In this document: in pieces, positions 1 to 11,075 of the stretch
Position numbering within the stretch: position 1 is the stretch's first letter
Layout: every line of letters begins with the position of its first letter
Origin: Natronocella acetinitrilica
Lineage (GTDB): Bacteria > Pseudomonadota > Gammaproteobacteria > Nitrococcales > Aquisalimonadaceae
DNA length: 64,000 nucleotides
NCBI RefSeq assembly: GCF_024170285.1
Contig: NZ_JALJXV010000010.1
Span: 1-64,000 of the forward strand
Direction: 5' to 3'
Made by a program: the position numbers and the translations under genes
The notes under the pieces: model-generated
What the model was told of the DNA's origin: nothing
Seen by the model: only the letters and a program-made list of their open reading frames with translations
Database searches by the model: none

Positions 1-444
<444 letters not shown>

Positions 445-449
445 GCGAC

Positions 450-761
450 ATGGCTAATCAGAAGATTCGAATTCGATTGAAGGCGTTCGACCACCGGCTG
501 ATTGACCAGTCGGCCGGCGAAATCGTCGAGACGGCCAAGCGGACCGGCGCCCAGGTGAAGGGGCCCATTCCGCTGCCGACGAAAAAAGAGAAGTTCACGA
601 TTCTCATCTCGCCGCACGTGAACAAGGATGCTCGTGACCAGTACGAGATCCGTACTCACAAGCGGCTGATGGATATCATCGATCCGACTGACAAGACGGT
701 CGATGCATTGATGAAGCTGGATCTGGCCGCCGGCGTCGACGTACAGATCAAGCTCTACTAA
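450..761 (+). CDS. rpsJ: 30S ribosomal protein S10 (uS10, NusE)
   Basis: The product is a 103-residue protein of the 30S head, the normal length for the family, with the typical start [19 protein letters not shown] and the motif [22 protein letters not shown]10 also acts as NusE, partnering NusB (encoded at 57380 in this window) in transcription antitermination. It is the first gene of the S10 operon. A 78-bp gap to rplC follows, in which I see no clear promoter. Confidence 0.98.
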   Translation: MANQKIRIRLKAFDHRLIDQSAGEIVETAKRTGAQVKGPIPLPTKKEKFTILISPHVNKDARDQYEIRTHKRLMDIIDPTDKTVDALMKLDLAAGVDVQIKLY

Positions 762-839
762 ACGCGTTGCGCGAAATAAGTGGGCCCCGCCGCCCAGCAC
801 TGGAGTGGCGCGGGCTCTTTGTCTCTGGAAGAGGTAACG

Positions 840-1496
840 ATGGCTATCGGAATCGTCGGTCGTAAACGCGGCATGACGCGGGTATTCACCGAAGAGGGCG
901 TGTCCGTCCCGGTGACCGTGATCGAGGCCACGCCGAACCGGATCACCCAGGTGAAATCGGCGGATGTGGACGGTTACCAGGCCGTGCAAGTCACTATTGG
1001 CAGCCGCAAGGCATCCCGTGTTGGCAAGCCGCTGGCCGGGCACTTTGCCAAGGCCGGTGTGGACGCCGGGCGTGGCCTGTGGGAGTTCCGCCTGGGTAAT
1101 GGTGAGGGCGAGGAACTCGAAGTCGGCGGCGAGCTGAAGGTCGATGCCTTCGAAGCCGGCCAGAAGGTGGATGTGCGCGGCACCAGCAAGGGCAAAGGCT
1201 TTGCCGGTACCGTCAAGCGGCATAACTTCCACATGCAGGATGCGACGCACGGTAACTCGCTGTCGCACCGTGCGCCGGGCTCCATCGGCATGGCGCAGAC
1301 GCCGGGCCGGGTGCTCAAGGGCAAGAAAATGGCCGGACAAATGGGTAACAAGCGCACCACCGTCCAGAACCTGGAAGTGGTCCGCGTGGACGCCGAGCGC
1401 AACCTGCTGCTGATTCGCGGCGCGGTGCCGGGTGCCGACGGTTCGGATGTCGTGATCAGCCCCTCCGTGAAGGCCGGCAAGAAGGGGGATAGCTGA
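840..1496 (+). CDS. rplC: 50S ribosomal protein L3 (uL3)
   Basis: The product is 218 residues and binds 23S rRNA near the peptidyl transferase centre. The start is ATG at 840, preceded by GGAAGAGG. An upstream in-frame start at 780 would add 20 unconserved residues. Family marks are [14 protein letters not shown] at the N-terminus and [17 protein letters not shown] in the C-terminal half. The stop shares one base with the rplD start (TGATG), which suggests translational coupling. Confidence 0.98.
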   Translation: MAIGIVGRKRGMTRVFTEEGVSVPVTVIEATPNRITQVKSADVDGYQAVQVTIGSRKASRVGKPLAGHFAKAGVDAGRGLWEFRLGNGEGEELEVGGELKVDAFEAGQKVDVRGTSKGKGFAGTVKRHNFHMQDATHGNSLSHRAPGSIGMAQTPGRVLKGKKMAGQMGNKRTTVQNLEVVRVDAERNLLLIRGAVPGADGSDVVISPSVKAGKKGDS

Positions 1497-2113
1497 TGGA
1501 ACTCGCGATTCAGACAACGGCTGGCGGTGACGCCGGGAAGCTCGAAGTCTCCGAAAAGGCCTTCGGCCGAGAGTTCAACGAGGATCTGGTGCACCAGGTT
1601 GTGGTCGCCTACATGGCCGGTGGTCGTGCCGGCACCAAGGCGCAGAAGAACCGGGCCGCGGTGCGCGGTGGTGGTTCCAAGCCTTGGCGCCAGAAGGGCA
1701 CCGGTCGCGCCCGTGCCGGGACGATTCGTAGCCCGCTGTGGCGCACGGGTGGCAAGACGTTTGCTGCCGTGCCGCGCGACTACAGCCAGAAGGTCAACAA
1801 GAAAGCGTACCGCGCAGGCGTTGCCTCGATCTTCTCCGAGCTCGCTCGTCAGGAGCGGCTGGTGGTGCTGGACGCTATAGAGTTGGCGGAATCCAAGACC
1901 AAGGCGATGGTGCAGCTTCTCAAGGGCATGGGTGCCGAGCGTGCGCTCATCGTGACCGAAGACGTCAGTGAGAACCTGTACCTGGCGAGCCGTAACCTCC
2001 GCCATGTGGAGATTACCGACGTTGCCGGTCTCGATCCGGTCTCGCTGGTTGGTGCCGACAAGGTGCTGATCACCGTGGAAGCCATGAAGAAGGTCGAGGA
2101 GTGGCTGGCATGA
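1496..2113 (+). CDS. rplD: 50S ribosomal protein L4 (uL4)
   Basis: This 205-residue protein lines the exit tunnel. The extended loop with [20 protein letters not shown] and [10 protein letters not shown] is the tunnel-facing segment of the family. In E. coli L4 represses its own operon through the S10 leader. Because rpsJ here sits directly behind tuf, that leader mechanism may not be conserved. The gene overlaps rplC by 1 base and rplW by 4 (ATGA). Confidence 0.98.
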   Translation: MELAIQTTAGGDAGKLEVSEKAFGREFNEDLVHQVVVAYMAGGRAGTKAQKNRAAVRGGGSKPWRQKGTGRARAGTIRSPLWRTGGKTFAAVPRDYSQKVNKKAYRAGVASIFSELARQERLVVLDAIELAESKTKAMVQLLKGMGAERALIVTEDVSENLYLASRNLRHVEITDVAGLDPVSLVGADKVLITVEAMKKVEEWLA

Positions 2114-2406
2114 GTCAGGAACGCATTTTCAAGGTGTTGCTTGCGCCCCACGTCTCGGAGAAAACCGAGCGCTCGGCGGATGGCGCCAACCAGGTCGTCT
2201 TCCGCGTGGTGAAGGACGCGAGCAAGCAGGAAATCAAGCGGGCCGTCGAAGAGCTTTTCGATGTGAAGGTTCGCAACGTGCAGACGGTGCTGATGAAGGG
2301 CAAGTCCAAGGGCTTTGGCCGGATTCGTGGGCGCCGTTCCGATTGGAAGAAGGCCTACGTGGCCCTCGAGGCTGGCCAGGAAATCGATTTCCTGGGCGGC
2401 GAATGA
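2110..2406 (+). CDS. rplW: 50S ribosomal protein L23 (uL23)
   Basis: The product is 98 residues, the usual size. L23 sits at the tunnel exit and docks trigger factor and SRP. The start is ATG 2110, inside the ATGA overlap with the rplD stop. A GTG three codons upstream is less likely. Recognisable segments are [17 protein letters not shown] and [18 protein letters not shown]. Confidence 0.97.
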   Translation: MSQERIFKVLLAPHVSEKTERSADGANQVVFRVVKDASKQEIKRAVEELFDVKVRNVQTVLMKGKSKGFGRIRGRRSDWKKAYVALEAGQEIDFLGGE

Positions 2407-2434
2407 CGCACAGCTAAGGCGACGGGCAAGAATC

Positions 2435-3271
2435 ATGGCACTGCTCAAGGCAAAACCGACATCACCGGGCCGCCGCTTCGTTGTTCAGGTTCGTGGAGAC
2501 GACCTGCACAAGGGCGAGCCTTATGGTCCGCTGGTGGAGAAGAAATCCAAGACGGGCGGCCGCAACAATGCGGGCCGCATCACCACGCGGCATCGTGGCG
2601 GCGGCCACAAGCAGCGTTACCGGGTTATCGACTTCAAGCGTGACAAGGAAGGCGTGCCCGGGAAGGTTGAGCGTCTGGAATATGATCCGAACCGCAGCGC
2701 CCATATTGCATTGGTGCTTTATGCGGACGGCGAGAGAAGGTATATTATCGCGCCCCGCGGGGTGAAGGCCGGATCTCCAATCCAGGCTGGCGATGACGCA
2801 CCGATCAAGCCGGGCAATGCATTGCCGATTCGGAACATTCCGCTCGGTACCCAGATTCATTGCATCGAGCTGCGCCCCGGAAAGGGTGCGCAGATCGCCC
2901 GTGCCGCCGGCGCCAGCGCCCAGCTCGTTGCCCGCGAGGGCCGCTACGCCACCTTGCGTCTGCGCTCCGGCGAGATGCGCAAGGTCGCGGTGGAATGCAA
3001 GGCGACCATCGGCGAGGCCAGTAACCAGGAACATAACCTGCGTTCGCTGGGCAAGGCCGGTGCGAGTCGCTGGCGGGGTGTGCGGCCGACGGTTCGTGGC
3101 GTGGTCATGAACCCGGTTGATCACCCGCATGGTGGTGGCGAGGGCCGGACTTCCGGTGGTCGTCATCCCGTATCGCCCTGGGGTATGCCCACCAAGGGCT
3201 ACAAGACCCGGTCGAACAAGCGGACGGACAAGTTCATTGTGCGCTCCCGCCGGAAGAGTAAACGCAGCTAG
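2435..3271 (+). CDS. rplB: 50S ribosomal protein L2 (uL2)
   Basis: The product is 278 residues and is needed for subunit association and peptidyl transferase assembly. The ATG at 2435 gives the canonical [15 protein letters not shown] start. The frame is open further upstream, but that part is rplW read out of frame. The C-terminal [13 protein letters not shown] segment contains the conserved histidine implicated in peptidyl transferase function, followed by the basic tail ending in RRKSKRS. Confidence 0.98.
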   Translation: MALLKAKPTSPGRRFVVQVRGDDLHKGEPYGPLVEKKSKTGGRNNAGRITTRHRGGGHKQRYRVIDFKRDKEGVPGKVERLEYDPNRSAHIALVLYADGERRYIIAPRGVKAGSPIQAGDDAPIKPGNALPIRNIPLGTQIHCIELRPGKGAQIARAAGASAQLVAREGRYATLRLRSGEMRKVAVECKATIGEASNQEHNLRSLGKAGASRWRGVRPTVRGVVMNPVDHPHGGGEGRTSGGRHPVSPWGMPTKGYKTRSNKRTDKFIVRSRRKSKRS

Positions 3272-3283
3272 AGGTCGTGACCT

Positions 3284-3559
3284 GTGCCACGTTCAGTTAA
3301 GAAGGGACCGTTCGTCGATGCCCACCTGGTCAAGAAGGTGGAGGCAGCTGTGGAGGCCAACTCCAAGCGCCCGATCAAGACCTGGTCGCGTCGCTCGATG
3401 ATTCTGCCCGACATGGTTGGTCTGACGATAGCCGTCCACAACGGTCGGCAGCATGTGCCGGTGCTGATCAACGAGAACATGGTCGGCCACAAGCTCGGTG
3501 AGTTCGCGGCGACGCGGACGTACCGCGGGCATGCGGCCGACAAGAAGTCCAAGAGGTAG
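3284..3559 (+). CDS. rpsS: 30S ribosomal protein S19 (uS19)
   Basis: This 91-residue protein of the 30S head contacts S13 and the A-site finger. It starts with GTG, giving [18 protein letters not shown]. Conserved signatures are [16 protein letters not shown] and [15 protein letters not shown]. Its position between rplB and rplV is the standard S10 operon order. Confidence 0.98.
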   Translation: MPRSVKKGPFVDAHLVKKVEAAVEANSKRPIKTWSRRSMILPDMVGLTIAVHNGRQHVPVLINENMVGHKLGEFAATRTYRGHAADKKSKR

Positions 3560-3567
3560 GGTGACCG

Positions 3568-3900
3568 ATGGAAGTCGCAGCCAAGTTGAAGTTCTCGCGC
3601 ATCTCGCCGCAGAAGGTCCGGCTCGTCGCTGACCAGATTCGCGGCAAGTCCGTCGCGAGTGCCCTGCAGTTTCTCGAGTTCAGTCCGAAGAAGGGCGCTG
3701 CGGTGTTGAAGAAGGTGCTTGAGTCGGCCATCGCCAATGCCGAGCACAATGAAGGGGCCGATATCGACGAATTGACGGTTTCCACCGTGTTCGTTGACGA
3801 GGGTCCGGTCTACAAGCGGATCCAGCCGCGGGCCAAGGGCCGTGCAAACCGGATTCTCAAGCGCACCAGCCACATCACTGTGAAAGTGGCCGAGCAGTAA
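3568..3900 (+). CDS. rplV: 50S ribosomal protein L22 (uL22)
   Basis: The product is 110 residues, matching the family. Its beta-hairpin lines the exit tunnel next to L4. Motifs seen are [21 protein letters not shown] near the N-terminus and the hairpin and tail segment [28 protein letters not shown] spacer with good purine content separates it from rpsS. Confidence 0.98.
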   Translation: MEVAAKLKFSRISPQKVRLVADQIRGKSVASALQFLEFSPKKGAAVLKKVLESAIANAEHNEGADIDELTVSTVFVDEGPVYKRIQPRAKGRANRILKRTSHITVKVAEQ

Positions 3901-3913
3901 GCGGGAGCTGAAG

Positions 3914-4597
3914 ATGGGACACAAGATTCACCCGACGGGTTTTCGACTCGGCATCACTGAAGAATGGCGTTCCATGTGGTACGCCGGAAGTGGTGACTAT
4001 GCCGACTACCTGAACACCGATCTGCAGGTGCGCGACTTCATCAAGAAGAAGCTCTCCCACGCATCGGTGAGCAAGATCCGCATCGAGCGGCCCGCCAAGA
4101 ATGCCCTGGTGACCATTCATACGGCACGTCCGGGGATGGTGATCGGCAAGAAGGGCGAGGATGTGGAAGCGCTGCGCGCCGCCGTCAGCAAGCGGATGGG
4201 CGTGCCGGTGGATATCAACATCGAGGAAGTGCGCAAGCCGGAACTGGACGCGCAGCTCGTTGCCGAGAATGTTGCTCAGCAACTGGAGCGCCGCATCATG
4301 TTCCGTCGCGCCATGAAGCGCGCTGTCGGCAACGCCATGCGTATTGGTGCCCAGGGCATCAAGATCCACGTCGCCGGCCGCTTGAATGGTGCCGAGATTG
4401 CGCGCAGTGAATGGTATCGCGAGGGTCGTGTGCCCCTGCATACCCTGCGGGCAAACATTGATTACGGTTTCGCCGAAGCGCATACGACCTACGGTGTCAT
4501 CGGTGTGAAAGTCTGGGTCTTCAAGGGCGAAGTCCTTGAGCCCGAAGTCTTTCAGGCCAGCGACTCCAAGGGCGAGCGCGCCGGCGCTGCGAAATAA
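3914..4597 (+). CDS. rpsC: 30S ribosomal protein S3 (uS3)
   Basis: This 227-residue protein lies at the mRNA entry tunnel and forms part of the helicase activity of the ribosome. It starts [20 protein letters not shown]-type domain is visible around residues 40-110 ([27 protein letters not shown]). The C-terminal domain carries [20 protein letters not shown]. The last ~15 residues are poorly conserved and mixed in charge. Confidence 0.98.
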   Translation: MGHKIHPTGFRLGITEEWRSMWYAGSGDYADYLNTDLQVRDFIKKKLSHASVSKIRIERPAKNALVTIHTARPGMVIGKKGEDVEALRAAVSKRMGVPVDINIEEVRKPELDAQLVAENVAQQLERRIMFRRAMKRAVGNAMRIGAQGIKIHVAGRLNGAEIARSEWYREGRVPLHTLRANIDYGFAEAHTTYGVIGVKVWVFKGEVLEPEVFQASDSKGERAGAAK

Positions 4598-4609
4598 GGA
4601 TCAACAGCC

Positions 4610-5023
4610 ATGTTGCAACCGAAGCGGACAAAATTTCGCAAGCAGCAGAAGGGCCGGAACAAGGGTCTGGCCAACCGTGGCGATCGGGTCAGCTTCGGCG
4701 AGTTTGGTATCAAGGCCACGACGCGTGGACCGGTTACTGCTCGTCAGATCGAGGCTGCTCGACGTGCGATCACCCGTCATGTGAAGCGTGGCGGCAAGCT
4801 GTGGATTCGCATTTTCCCGGATGTGCCGATTACCGGCAAACCGTTGGAAGTGCGCCAGGGTAAGGGTAAAGGCAACGTGGATCATTGGGCGGCGAAGGTG
4901 CAGCCGGGTCGCGTGCTGTACGAGATCGAAGGCGTCTCCGAGGAAGTCGCGCGGGAAGCGTTCCGCCTGGCCTCGGCGAAGCTGCCGGTTCAGACCCGCT
5001 TTGTTAGCCGGACGGTGGTGTGA
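4610..5023 (+). CDS. rplP: 50S ribosomal protein L16 (uL16)
   Basis: This 137-residue protein sits near the A site and organises tRNA-interacting 23S helices. It has the typical start [19 protein letters not shown] and the segment [20 protein letters not shown]. The TGA stop overlaps the ATG of rpmC by one base (TGATG). Confidence 0.98.
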   Translation: MLQPKRTKFRKQQKGRNKGLANRGDRVSFGEFGIKATTRGPVTARQIEAARRAITRHVKRGGKLWIRIFPDVPITGKPLEVRQGKGKGNVDHWAAKVQPGRVLYEIEGVSEEVAREAFRLASAKLPVQTRFVSRTVV

Positions 5024-5226
5024 TGAAAGCGAGCGAATTGCGAGAAAAGGATCTGCCCGCTCTGAAGGAAGAGTTGCTCGAGCGACGCAAAGAGCAGTTC
5101 AACCTTCGCATGCAGGCTGCCACCGGGCAGCTGGCGCGGCCGGACCTGGTAAAGAAGGCGCGTCGTGACGTCGCGAGAATCAAGACGATCATGACCGAGA
5201 AGCAGAATGCGGGTGAGCAGGCATGA
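5023..5226 (+). CDS. rpmC: 50S ribosomal protein L29 (uL29)
   Basis: This 67-residue helical protein lies near the tunnel exit, next to L23. The ATG at 5023 overlaps the rplP stop. A GTG immediately upstream would add only one residue. Conserved elements are [18 protein letters not shown] and [15 protein letters not shown]. It overlaps rpsQ by 4 bases (ATGA). Confidence 0.97.
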   Translation: MKASELREKDLPALKEELLERRKEQFNLRMQAATGQLARPDLVKKARRDVARIKTIMTEKQNAGEQA

Positions 5227-5486
5227 GTGAAGAATCCAAGGTTGCGCGGACGCAGACCGGGCGCGTTGTGAGCGTAAAGATGGACAAGACCATCACCGTG
5301 CGTATCGAGCGGATGGTGAAGCATCCGCTGTATGGCAAGTTCATGCGTCGGTCCACCAAGCTGCACGCCCATGATGAGCAGAACACGTGCCAGGAAGGGG
5401 ATTGGGTCTCCATTGAAGAGTGCCGACCCCTGTCCAAGTCCAAGACCTGGCGTCTGGTCGAAGTGATCGAGCGCGCGCGGCAGTAA
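5223..5486 (+). CDS. rpsQ: 30S ribosomal protein S17 (uS17)
   Basis: This 87-residue OB-fold protein is a primary 16S rRNA binder. Family motifs include [19 protein letters not shown] and the [20 protein letters not shown] region. It is the last gene of the S10 operon in E. coli order. Here only 48 bases separate it from rplN, so S10 and spc appear to form one continuous transcription unit. Confidence 0.98.
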   Translation: MSEESKVARTQTGRVVSVKMDKTITVRIERMVKHPLYGKFMRRSTKLHAHDEQNTCQEGDWVSIEECRPLSKSKTWRLVEVIERARQ

Positions 5487-5534
5487 AGCGCCCGACGCCG
5501 GTTTCGACGCGAATAACAGAGCGGGTAGTACGCA

Positions 5535-5903
5535 ATGATTCAGATGCAAAGCCTGTTGGATGTGGCCGATAACAGTGGTGCACGCCAAGTGATGTGTATC
5601 AAGGTGCTCGGTGGGTCCAAGCGCCGGTACGCGCGGATTGGCGACATCATCAAGGTTAGCGTGAAAGACGCTATACCTCGTGGCCGGGTCAAGAAGGGCG
5701 AGGTTTACAATGCGGTGGTGGTGCGTACGCGCCACGGCGTGCGGCGCCCGGATGGTTCGCTGATCCGGTTTGACGGCAACGCCGCCGTGCTGCTCAACAA
5801 CCAGCATGCGCCCATTGGAACCCGTGTGTTTGGTCCGGTGACACGTGAGCTGCGCACGGAGAAGTTCATGCGCATCATCTCGCTGGCACCGGAAGTTCTC
5901 TGA
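5535..5903 (+). CDS. rplN: 50S ribosomal protein L14 (uL14)
   Basis: This 122-residue protein forms an intersubunit bridge with 16S rRNA. It starts [20 protein letters not shown] and is collinear with the family to its end ([11 protein letters not shown]). It opens the spc operon block. Confidence 0.98.
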   Translation: MIQMQSLLDVADNSGARQVMCIKVLGGSKRRYARIGDIIKVSVKDAIPRGRVKKGEVYNAVVVRTRHGVRRPDGSLIRFDGNAAVLLNNQHAPIGTRVFGPVTRELRTEKFMRIISLAPEVL

Positions 5904-5917
5904 GTCGAGAGGCGACC

Positions 5918-6235
5918 ATGCAGAAGATCAAGAAGGGTGACGAGGTTATCGTCATCGCAGGAAAGGACAAGGGCAAGCGCGGTTCCGTCGTGAACGTGCT
6001 GCGTGAGAAGAATCGTGTGGTTGTCGAAAACGTCAACGTGGTGAAGAAACACGTTCGTGGCAACCCCCAGCGCGGTGAGCAAGGCGGCATCCAGGAAATG
6101 GAAGCGCCGCTGAATCTCTCGAACGTTGCCCTGTACAACCCGCAGACGAAGAAGGCGGATCGTGTTGGCATCAAGGAAGTTGATGGCAAGCGTGTCCGTT
6201 ACTTCAAGTCGAACAACGAACTCGTTGACGCGTAA
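5918..6235 (+). CDS. rplX: 50S ribosomal protein L24 (uL24)
   Basis: This 105-residue KOW-domain protein is an early assembly initiator of the 50S subunit. The KOW motif is [20 protein letters not shown] at residues 3-22. The N-rich segment [20 protein letters not shown] follows. It lies 14 bases after rplN and 9 before rplE. Confidence 0.98.
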   Translation: MQKIKKGDEVIVIAGKDKGKRGSVVNVLREKNRVVVENVNVVKKHVRGNPQRGEQGGIQEMEAPLNLSNVALYNPQTKKADRVGIKEVDGKRVRYFKSNNELVDA

Positions 6236-6244
6236 GGTGCGCTC

Positions 6245-6784
6245 ATGGCCAGGCTGCTGGAGCTATACAAGCAAGATGTAATCGGACAGCTGACGGAGCG
6301 TTTCGGTTACGAAAACGTCATGCAGGTCCCCCGGATCACCAAGGTCACCCTGAACATGGGTCTTGGTGAAGCCGTTAAAGACAAGAAGATTCTCGACCAT
6401 GCGACGGCTGACATGGCCGCCGTTGCCGGGCAGAAGCCCATCGTGACCTACAGCCGCAAGTCGATTGCCGGCTTCAAGATTCGCGATGGCTGGCCCATCG
6501 GCTGCAAGGTCACGCTGCGTCGTGATCGTATGTGGGAGTTTCTCGACCGTCTCATTAACGTGGCGGCGCCTCGGATTCGTGACTTCCGCGGGTTCAGTGC
6601 GAAGTCGTTTGATGGGCGTGGCAATTACAACTTCGGTGTCCGGGAGCAGATCATTTTTCCGGAACTCGAATTCGACAAGGTTGACGCGATTCGCGGCATG
6701 GACGTGACCATCACGACCACCGCGCGCACTGATGAGGAAGGGCAGGCGCTGCTTGAAGCGTTCAACTTCCCGCTTCGGAAATAA
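6245..6784 (+). CDS. rplE: 50S ribosomal protein L5 (uL5)
   Basis: The product is 179 residues, binds 5S rRNA and contacts P-site tRNA. Family segments are [37 protein letters not shown] and [20 protein letters not shown]. Length matches the bacterial family exactly, and the order L24-L5-S14 is standard. Confidence 0.98.
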   Translation: MARLLELYKQDVIGQLTERFGYENVMQVPRITKVTLNMGLGEAVKDKKILDHATADMAAVAGQKPIVTYSRKSIAGFKIRDGWPIGCKVTLRRDRMWEFLDRLINVAAPRIRDFRGFSAKSFDGRGNYNFGVREQIIFPELEFDKVDAIRGMDVTITTTARTDEEGQALLEAFNFPLRK

Positions 6785-6796
6785 AAGAGGTCGGTA

Positions 6797-7102
6797 ATGG
6801 CTAAGATGTCCATGGTTGCCCGTGAGGTCAAGCGCGCCAAGACGGTTAAGAAGTATGCAGCCAAGCGTGAGGCGCTCAAGGCAATCATCCGCAATCCGGA
6901 AAGCACCCCGGAAGAGCGGATGGAGGCGACGGAAAAGCTGCAGAAGCAGCCGCGCGATGCCAGTGCGGCGCGGCAGCGCAACCGTTGCCGGATCACCGGA
7001 CGGCCGCGGGGCTATTACCGCAAGTTCGGTCTGGGCCGAAACAAGCTGCGTGAAGCCGCGATGAAGGGTATGATCCCCGGCCTCACCAAATCCAGCTGGT
7101 AA
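6797..7102 (+). CDS. rpsN: 30S ribosomal protein S14 (uS14), zinc-free form
   Basis: The product is 101 residues. This is the long C-minus form: the segment [20 protein letters not shown] has one cysteine instead of the CxxC...CxxC zinc knuckle of the short form. It therefore needs no zinc. The C-terminus [11 protein letters not shown] is canonical. Confidence 0.98.
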   Translation: MAKMSMVAREVKRAKTVKKYAAKREALKAIIRNPESTPEERMEATEKLQKQPRDASAARQRNRCRITGRPRGYYRKFGLGRNKLREAAMKGMIPGLTKSSW

Positions 7103-7125
7103 GACAGAGCGTACAGGACAAAGCC

Positions 7126-7521
7126 ATGAGCATGACCGATCCCATAGCGGACCTGCTGACCCGTATACGTAACGCCCAGTCGGCAGGCAAGGCCGAAGTC
7201 TCGATTCCTTCTTCCAAGGCGAAGCAGGCGTTGGTTGCCGTGCTCAAGGAAGAAGGCTACGTCGAGGACTTCCGCGTTGAGGGCGAAGAGAAAAAGCCCG
7301 TCCTGGTCGTGCGTTTGCGCTACTTCCAGGGTAGGCCGGTCATCGAGCGGCTGAATCGTATCAGCCGCCCGGGCCTGCGTATCTACAAGGACACCGCATC
7401 ACTGCCGAAGGTCAATGGCGGTCTGGGTGTTGCCATCGTGTCCACCTCGAAGGGTGTGATGACTGATCGCGCTGCACGGGCTGCCGGTATCGGCGGTGAA
7501 GTGCTGTGCGAAGTCTTCTAA
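7126..7521 (+). CDS. rpsH: 30S ribosomal protein S8 (uS8)
   Basis: This 131-residue primary 16S-binding protein is, in E. coli, the autogenous repressor of the spc operon. It starts [18 protein letters not shown]. The C-terminal motif [20 protein letters not shown] is the rRNA-binding signature. An alternative ATG two codons downstream is possible. Confidence 0.98.
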   Translation: MSMTDPIADLLTRIRNAQSAGKAEVSIPSSKAKQALVAVLKEEGYVEDFRVEGEEKKPVLVVRLRYFQGRPVIERLNRISRPGLRIYKDTASLPKVNGGLGVAIVSTSKGVMTDRAARAAGIGGEVLCEVF

Positions 7522-7534
7522 CAGGATTTTCGTC

Positions 7535-8068
7535 ATGTCCCGAGTCGCGAAGAAACCGATCAAGATTCCGTCCGGCATCGAAGTAAAGCTCGATGGACAG
7601 GCGGTGACCGTGAAGGGTCCGAAGGGCCAGCTTGGCTTCGATATCCACCCCAACGTACAGGTGGTGGAAGAAGACGGTGAGCTGCGTTGTTCCGCCCGTG
7701 GCCCGAAGCAGGGCGACATCGCCCTGGCTGGCACCATGCGGGCGTTGCTCAATAATATGGTGGATGGCGTATCGCAAGGCTTCGAGAAGAAGCTAGAGTT
7801 GCGGGGCGTCGGCTACCGTGCACAGGCGCAGGGCAAGGTGCTGAATCTCACCCTTGGGTTCTCGCATCCGGTCGCTCACGCCGTGCCTGACGGGATCACC
7901 GTAGAGACCCCGAGCCAGACGGAAGTGCTGGTGAAAGGGATCGATAAACAGTTGGTTGGCGAAGTGGCCGCGCAGATTCGCGCCTATCGTCCGCCTGAGC
8001 CCTATAAGGGCAAGGGTGTACGGTACGCGGACGAGCGTGTAGTCATGAAGGAAGCCAAGAAGAAGTAG
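7535..8068 (+). CDS. rplF: 50S ribosomal protein L6 (uL6)
   Basis: This 177-residue protein is made of two homologous domains and lies near the GTPase-associated region. ATG 7535 gives [16 protein letters not shown]. The frame extends upstream only into the end of rpsH. The C-terminal signature [19 protein letters not shown] is intact. Confidence 0.98.
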   Translation: MSRVAKKPIKIPSGIEVKLDGQAVTVKGPKGQLGFDIHPNVQVVEEDGELRCSARGPKQGDIALAGTMRALLNNMVDGVSQGFEKKLELRGVGYRAQAQGKVLNLTLGFSHPVAHAVPDGITVETPSQTEVLVKGIDKQLVGEVAAQIRAYRPPEPYKGKGVRYADERVVMKEAKKK

Positions 8069-8081
8069 CGGGTAGAGGCTT

Positions 8082-8435
8082 ATGAACAAGAAGTCAGCAC
8101 GTATGCGTCGCGCCCGTCGCGCCCGTATGAAGATCCGCGAGCTGGGCAGTGTCCGGCTGACGGTTCACCGGACGCCTCGGCACATTTATGCGCAGATCAC
8201 GGAAGCGGATGGCAGCCGTACGCTGGCGCAGGCCAGCACCCTCGACAAAGAGCTGCGTAGCAAGCTCCAGGGGACGGGCAATGCCGGTGCCGCTGTGGAA
8301 GTCGGCAAACTGATTGCCGCCCGCGCCAAGGAAGCCGGCATTGAGAGCGTCGCGTTTGACCGTGCCGGTTATCAGTACCACGGCCGGATTCAGGCGCTGG
8401 CGGATGCCGCGCGAGAAGGCGGACTGCAGTTTTAA
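8082..8435 (+). CDS. rplR: 50S ribosomal protein L18 (uL18)
   Basis: This 117-residue protein binds 5S rRNA together with L5. The N-terminal arginine-rich tail ([16 protein letters not shown]) is followed by [15 protein letters not shown] and ends with [17 protein letters not shown]. All are family-typical. Confidence 0.98.
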   Translation: MNKKSARMRRARRARMKIRELGSVRLTVHRTPRHIYAQITEADGSRTLAQASTLDKELRSKLQGTGNAGAAVEVGKLIAARAKEAGIESVAFDRAGYQYHGRIQALADAAREGGLQF

Positions 8436-8453
8436 TCTGAGGCGAGCAGACTC

Positions 8454-8954
8454 ATGGCAATGAATGACAGCAACAGCGATGGCCTCCAGGAAAAGCTGAT
8501 CACCGTCAATCGTGTGGCGAAGGTGGTCAAGGGTGGTCGTCAGTTTGGCTTTACTGCACTCACCGTCGTCGGCGACGGCCAGGGGCGCGTGGGCTTCGGC
8601 TACGGCAAGGCCCGCGAAGTGCCCGCCGCCATCCAGAAGGCGATGGAAAAGGCTCGCAACAGCATGGTCAGCGTCAAGCTGCAGGGCAACACGCTGCAGT
8701 ACCCGCTGACTGCTGAACACGGCGCCAGCAAGGTGTTCATGCAGCCCGCTTCGGAAGGTACCGGAATCATCGCCGGTGGCGCGATGCGCGCCGTCTTCGA
8801 GGTGCTGGGTGTCCACGATGTGCTCGCCAAGAGCATCGGCTCGCGTAACCCCATCAACGTGGTGCGCGCGACGATCCGGGGCCTGAGCGACATGCGCTCG
8901 CCGGAAGATGTGGCTGCCAAGCGCGGTAAGCGCGCCGAAGAGATCGTGGGTTAA
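8454..8954 (+). CDS. rpsE: 30S ribosomal protein S5 (uS5)
   Basis: This 166-residue protein functions in translational fidelity (ram phenotype) and mRNA unwinding. The dsRBD-like N-terminal domain carries [20 protein letters not shown] and [17 protein letters not shown]. The C-terminal domain has [20 protein letters not shown]. The first ~10 residues (NDSNSDG) are a variable extension. Confidence 0.98.
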   Translation: MAMNDSNSDGLQEKLITVNRVAKVVKGGRQFGFTALTVVGDGQGRVGFGYGKAREVPAAIQKAMEKARNSMVSVKLQGNTLQYPLTAEHGASKVFMQPASEGTGIIAGGAMRAVFEVLGVHDVLAKSIGSRNPINVVRATIRGLSDMRSPEDVAAKRGKRAEEIVG

Positions 8955-8957
8955 GCC

Positions 8958-9146
8958 ATGAGTAAACAGAAACAGTTGAAAGTAACACTGACCCGTAGCA
9001 TGCATGGTCGACTGGCAAGCCATAAGGCTTGCGTGTCAGGCCTTGGGCTGCGGCGGATGCACCAGAGCGTGACCGTGATCGATACCCCGGAGAATCGGGG
9101 CATGATCAACAAGGTCTCCTATATGCTCGCGGTAGAGGAAGTTTGA
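8958..9146 (+). CDS. rpmD: 50S ribosomal protein L30 (uL30)
   Basis: This 62-residue protein starts only 3 bases after the rpsE stop. It has the family pattern [20 protein letters not shown], then [20 protein letters not shown]. The length is that of the short bacterial L30. Confidence 0.97.
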   Translation: MSKQKQLKVTLTRSMHGRLASHKACVSGLGLRRMHQSVTVIDTPENRGMINKVSYMLAVEEV

Positions 9147-9150
9147 AATC

Positions 9151-9588
9151 ATGCGCCTGAATCTGCTGAAGCCTAGTGAACGCAGTCGGCCCGAGCGTAA
9201 GCGCGTTGGCCGCGGGTCCGGTTCCGGTCTCGGCAAGACGGCTGGTCGCGGGCACAAGGGTCAGAAATCCCGTTCCGGCGGTTTCCACAAGGTCGGCTTC
9301 GAGGGCGGTCAGATGCCCTTGCAGCGTCGCGTGCCGAAGGTCGGTTTCAAGTCCCGCAAGTCCATCGTCAGCGCTGAAGTTCGTCTCTCGGAGCTTGCCA
9401 AGGTCGACGGCGACGTGGTGGACCTCGATTCGCTGAAAGCGGCCGACATCATCCCGAGCCAGGCCCGCTACGCGAAGATCATGCTCTCCGGTACGGTAGA
9501 GCGCGCCGTCACCGTGCGTGCTGGTGTTCGCGTGAGCAAGGGTGCACGCGCTGCCATCGAGCAAGCTGGTGGCAAGATTGAGGAATAA
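9151..9588 (+). CDS. rplO: 50S ribosomal protein L15 (uL15)
   Basis: This 145-residue late-assembly protein has a glycine/arginine-rich N-terminal extension, [20 protein letters not shown], that threads into 23S rRNA. The C-terminal domain ends [15 protein letters not shown]. It lies 4 bases after rpmD and 22 before secY. Confidence 0.98.
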   Translation: MRLNLLKPSERSRPERKRVGRGSGSGLGKTAGRGHKGQKSRSGGFHKVGFEGGQMPLQRRVPKVGFKSRKSIVSAEVRLSELAKVDGDVVDLDSLKAADIIPSQARYAKIMLSGTVERAVTVRAGVRVSKGARAAIEQAGGKIEE

Positions 9589-9610
9589 CACCGCGAGGGT
9601 GGTCTAGCTT

Positions 9611-10936
9611 ATGTCGTCGCTCGGGGGTCTCGCGAAACTCACGGAAGTCAGGCAGCGCCTGCTTTTCGTGTTGGTGGCGCTGATCATTTTCCGCATTGGC
9701 ACACACATCACCATTCCGGGTGTCAATGCCGACGCGATGGCCGACCTGTTCAGTCAGGATCAGGGCATCCTGGACATGTTCAACATGTTCTCTGGTGGTG
9801 CGCTTGAGCGGTTGAGCATCTTCGCGATCGGGATCATGCCGTACATTTCGGCGGCGATCATCATGCAGCTCCTGACGGCCGTGGTGCCGACACTTGAGCG
9901 GCTGAAGAAGGAAGGCGAAGCCGGACGGCGGAAGATCACGCAGTACACCCGGTACGGCGCTCTTGGCCTCGCTCTTGTGCAGGGTATCGGTGTCAGTGTG
10001 GCATTGCAGCGGCAGGGCCTGACGCTGAACCCGGCAGCCGATTTTGACTGGGCATTTACATTTACGGCGACCGTGACACTTGCCACGGGCACCATGTTCC
10101 TCATGTGGCTGGGCGAGCAGATCACCGAGCGCGGTATTGGCAACGGTATCTCGATCATTATCTTCGCCGGCATCGTGGCCGGGCTGCCCAGCGCCATTGG
10201 CGGCACTCTGGAACTCAACCGTCAGGGTGAGCTCGGTACCCTGCTGGTGATTGCGCTCTTTGCGGGCGTGTTGGCAGTGACTGCATTTGTCGTCTTCGTG
10301 GAGCGCGGGCAGCGCCGTATTACGGTGAATTACGCCAAGCGCCAGCAAGGGCGCAAGATGTTTGCTGCGCAGAGCACTCACCTGCCGCTGAAGCTCAACA
10401 TGGCCGGTGTGATTCCGCCCATCTTCGCTTCGAGCATCATCCTGTTCCCGGCCACCATGGGTACCTGGGTGGGTGATCCGGAGACGGGTGGTTTCATGAC
10501 GCAGCTGGCGAACACGCTGCGTCCGGGGCAGCCCTTGTATGTGCTCTTTTATGCGCTGGCGATCGTGTTTTTCTGCTTTTTCTACACAGCGCTGGTTTTC
10601 AATGCCCGGGACACGGCAGACAACCTGAAGAAGTCTGGCGCCTTTATCCCGGGTATTCGTCCGGGGCAGCAGACGGCCAAGTACATTGATGGCGTCATGA
10701 CCCGGTTGACGGCTGTTGGTGCGATTTACATCACCGCCGTGTGTTTATTGCCGGAGTTCTTGATTCTGGCCTGGAACGTGCCGTTTTACTTCGGTGGTAC
10801 GTCTCTGCTGATCATCGTGATCGTGGTGATGGATTTCATGTCCCAGTTGCAGTCGCACCTGGTATCCCATCAGTACGAGCCGTTGATGAAGAAGGCCAAC
10901 CTCAAGACCTGGGGGCGCAGCGGGGTACCTCGCTAG
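9611..10936 (+). CDS. secY: Preprotein translocase subunit SecY
   Basis: This 441-residue channel subunit of the Sec translocon lies in the inner membrane. Ten hydrophobic segments can be followed from [17 protein letters not shown] to the segment around [12 protein letters not shown]. Family marks are IPGVNADAM in the plug region and [20 protein letters not shown] in the cytoplasmic loop that contacts SecA and the ribosome. Its position after rplO is the standard spc operon place. Confidence 0.99.
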   Translation: MSSLGGLAKLTEVRQRLLFVLVALIIFRIGTHITIPGVNADAMADLFSQDQGILDMFNMFSGGALERLSIFAIGIMPYISAAIIMQLLTAVVPTLERLKKEGEAGRRKITQYTRYGALGLALVQGIGVSVALQRQGLTLNPAADFDWAFTFTATVTLATGTMFLMWLGEQITERGIGNGISIIIFAGIVAGLPSAIGGTLELNRQGELGTLLVIALFAGVLAVTAFVVFVERGQRRITVNYAKRQQGRKMFAAQSTHLPLKLNMAGVIPPIFASSIILFPATMGTWVGDPETGGFMTQLANTLRPGQPLYVLFYALAIVFFCFFYTALVFNARDTADNLKKSGAFIPGIRPGQQTAKYIDGVMTRLTAVGAIYITAVCLLPEFLILAWNVPFYFGGTSLLIIVIVVMDFMSQLQSHLVSHQYEPLMKKANLKTWGRSGVPR

Positions 10937-11024
10937 CCGGTTTGGCGCGATCGCTTATTGGTGGGTGCGTCGGCCGGCAGACTTTGCTACCATACCGCGC
11001 CCCTGACAGCGCTTGATATTCGCC

Positions 11025-11047
11025 GGGGAGGCACATGTGGCTTCCCC
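11025..11047 (+). other. Imperfect hairpin in the secY-rpmJ spacer
   Basis: GGGGAGGCAC and GTGGCTTCCCC face each other across a 2-base loop, with one bulged position. The hairpin lies 29 bases before the rpmJ start in a 139-bp spacer, the longest inside the spc block. There is no T-run, so it is not an intrinsic terminator. It could be an RNA element affecting rpmJ expression or chance. Confidence 0.25.
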
Positions 11048-11075
11048 GTCGCTGATTTGTTATCGGAGAACGAAG

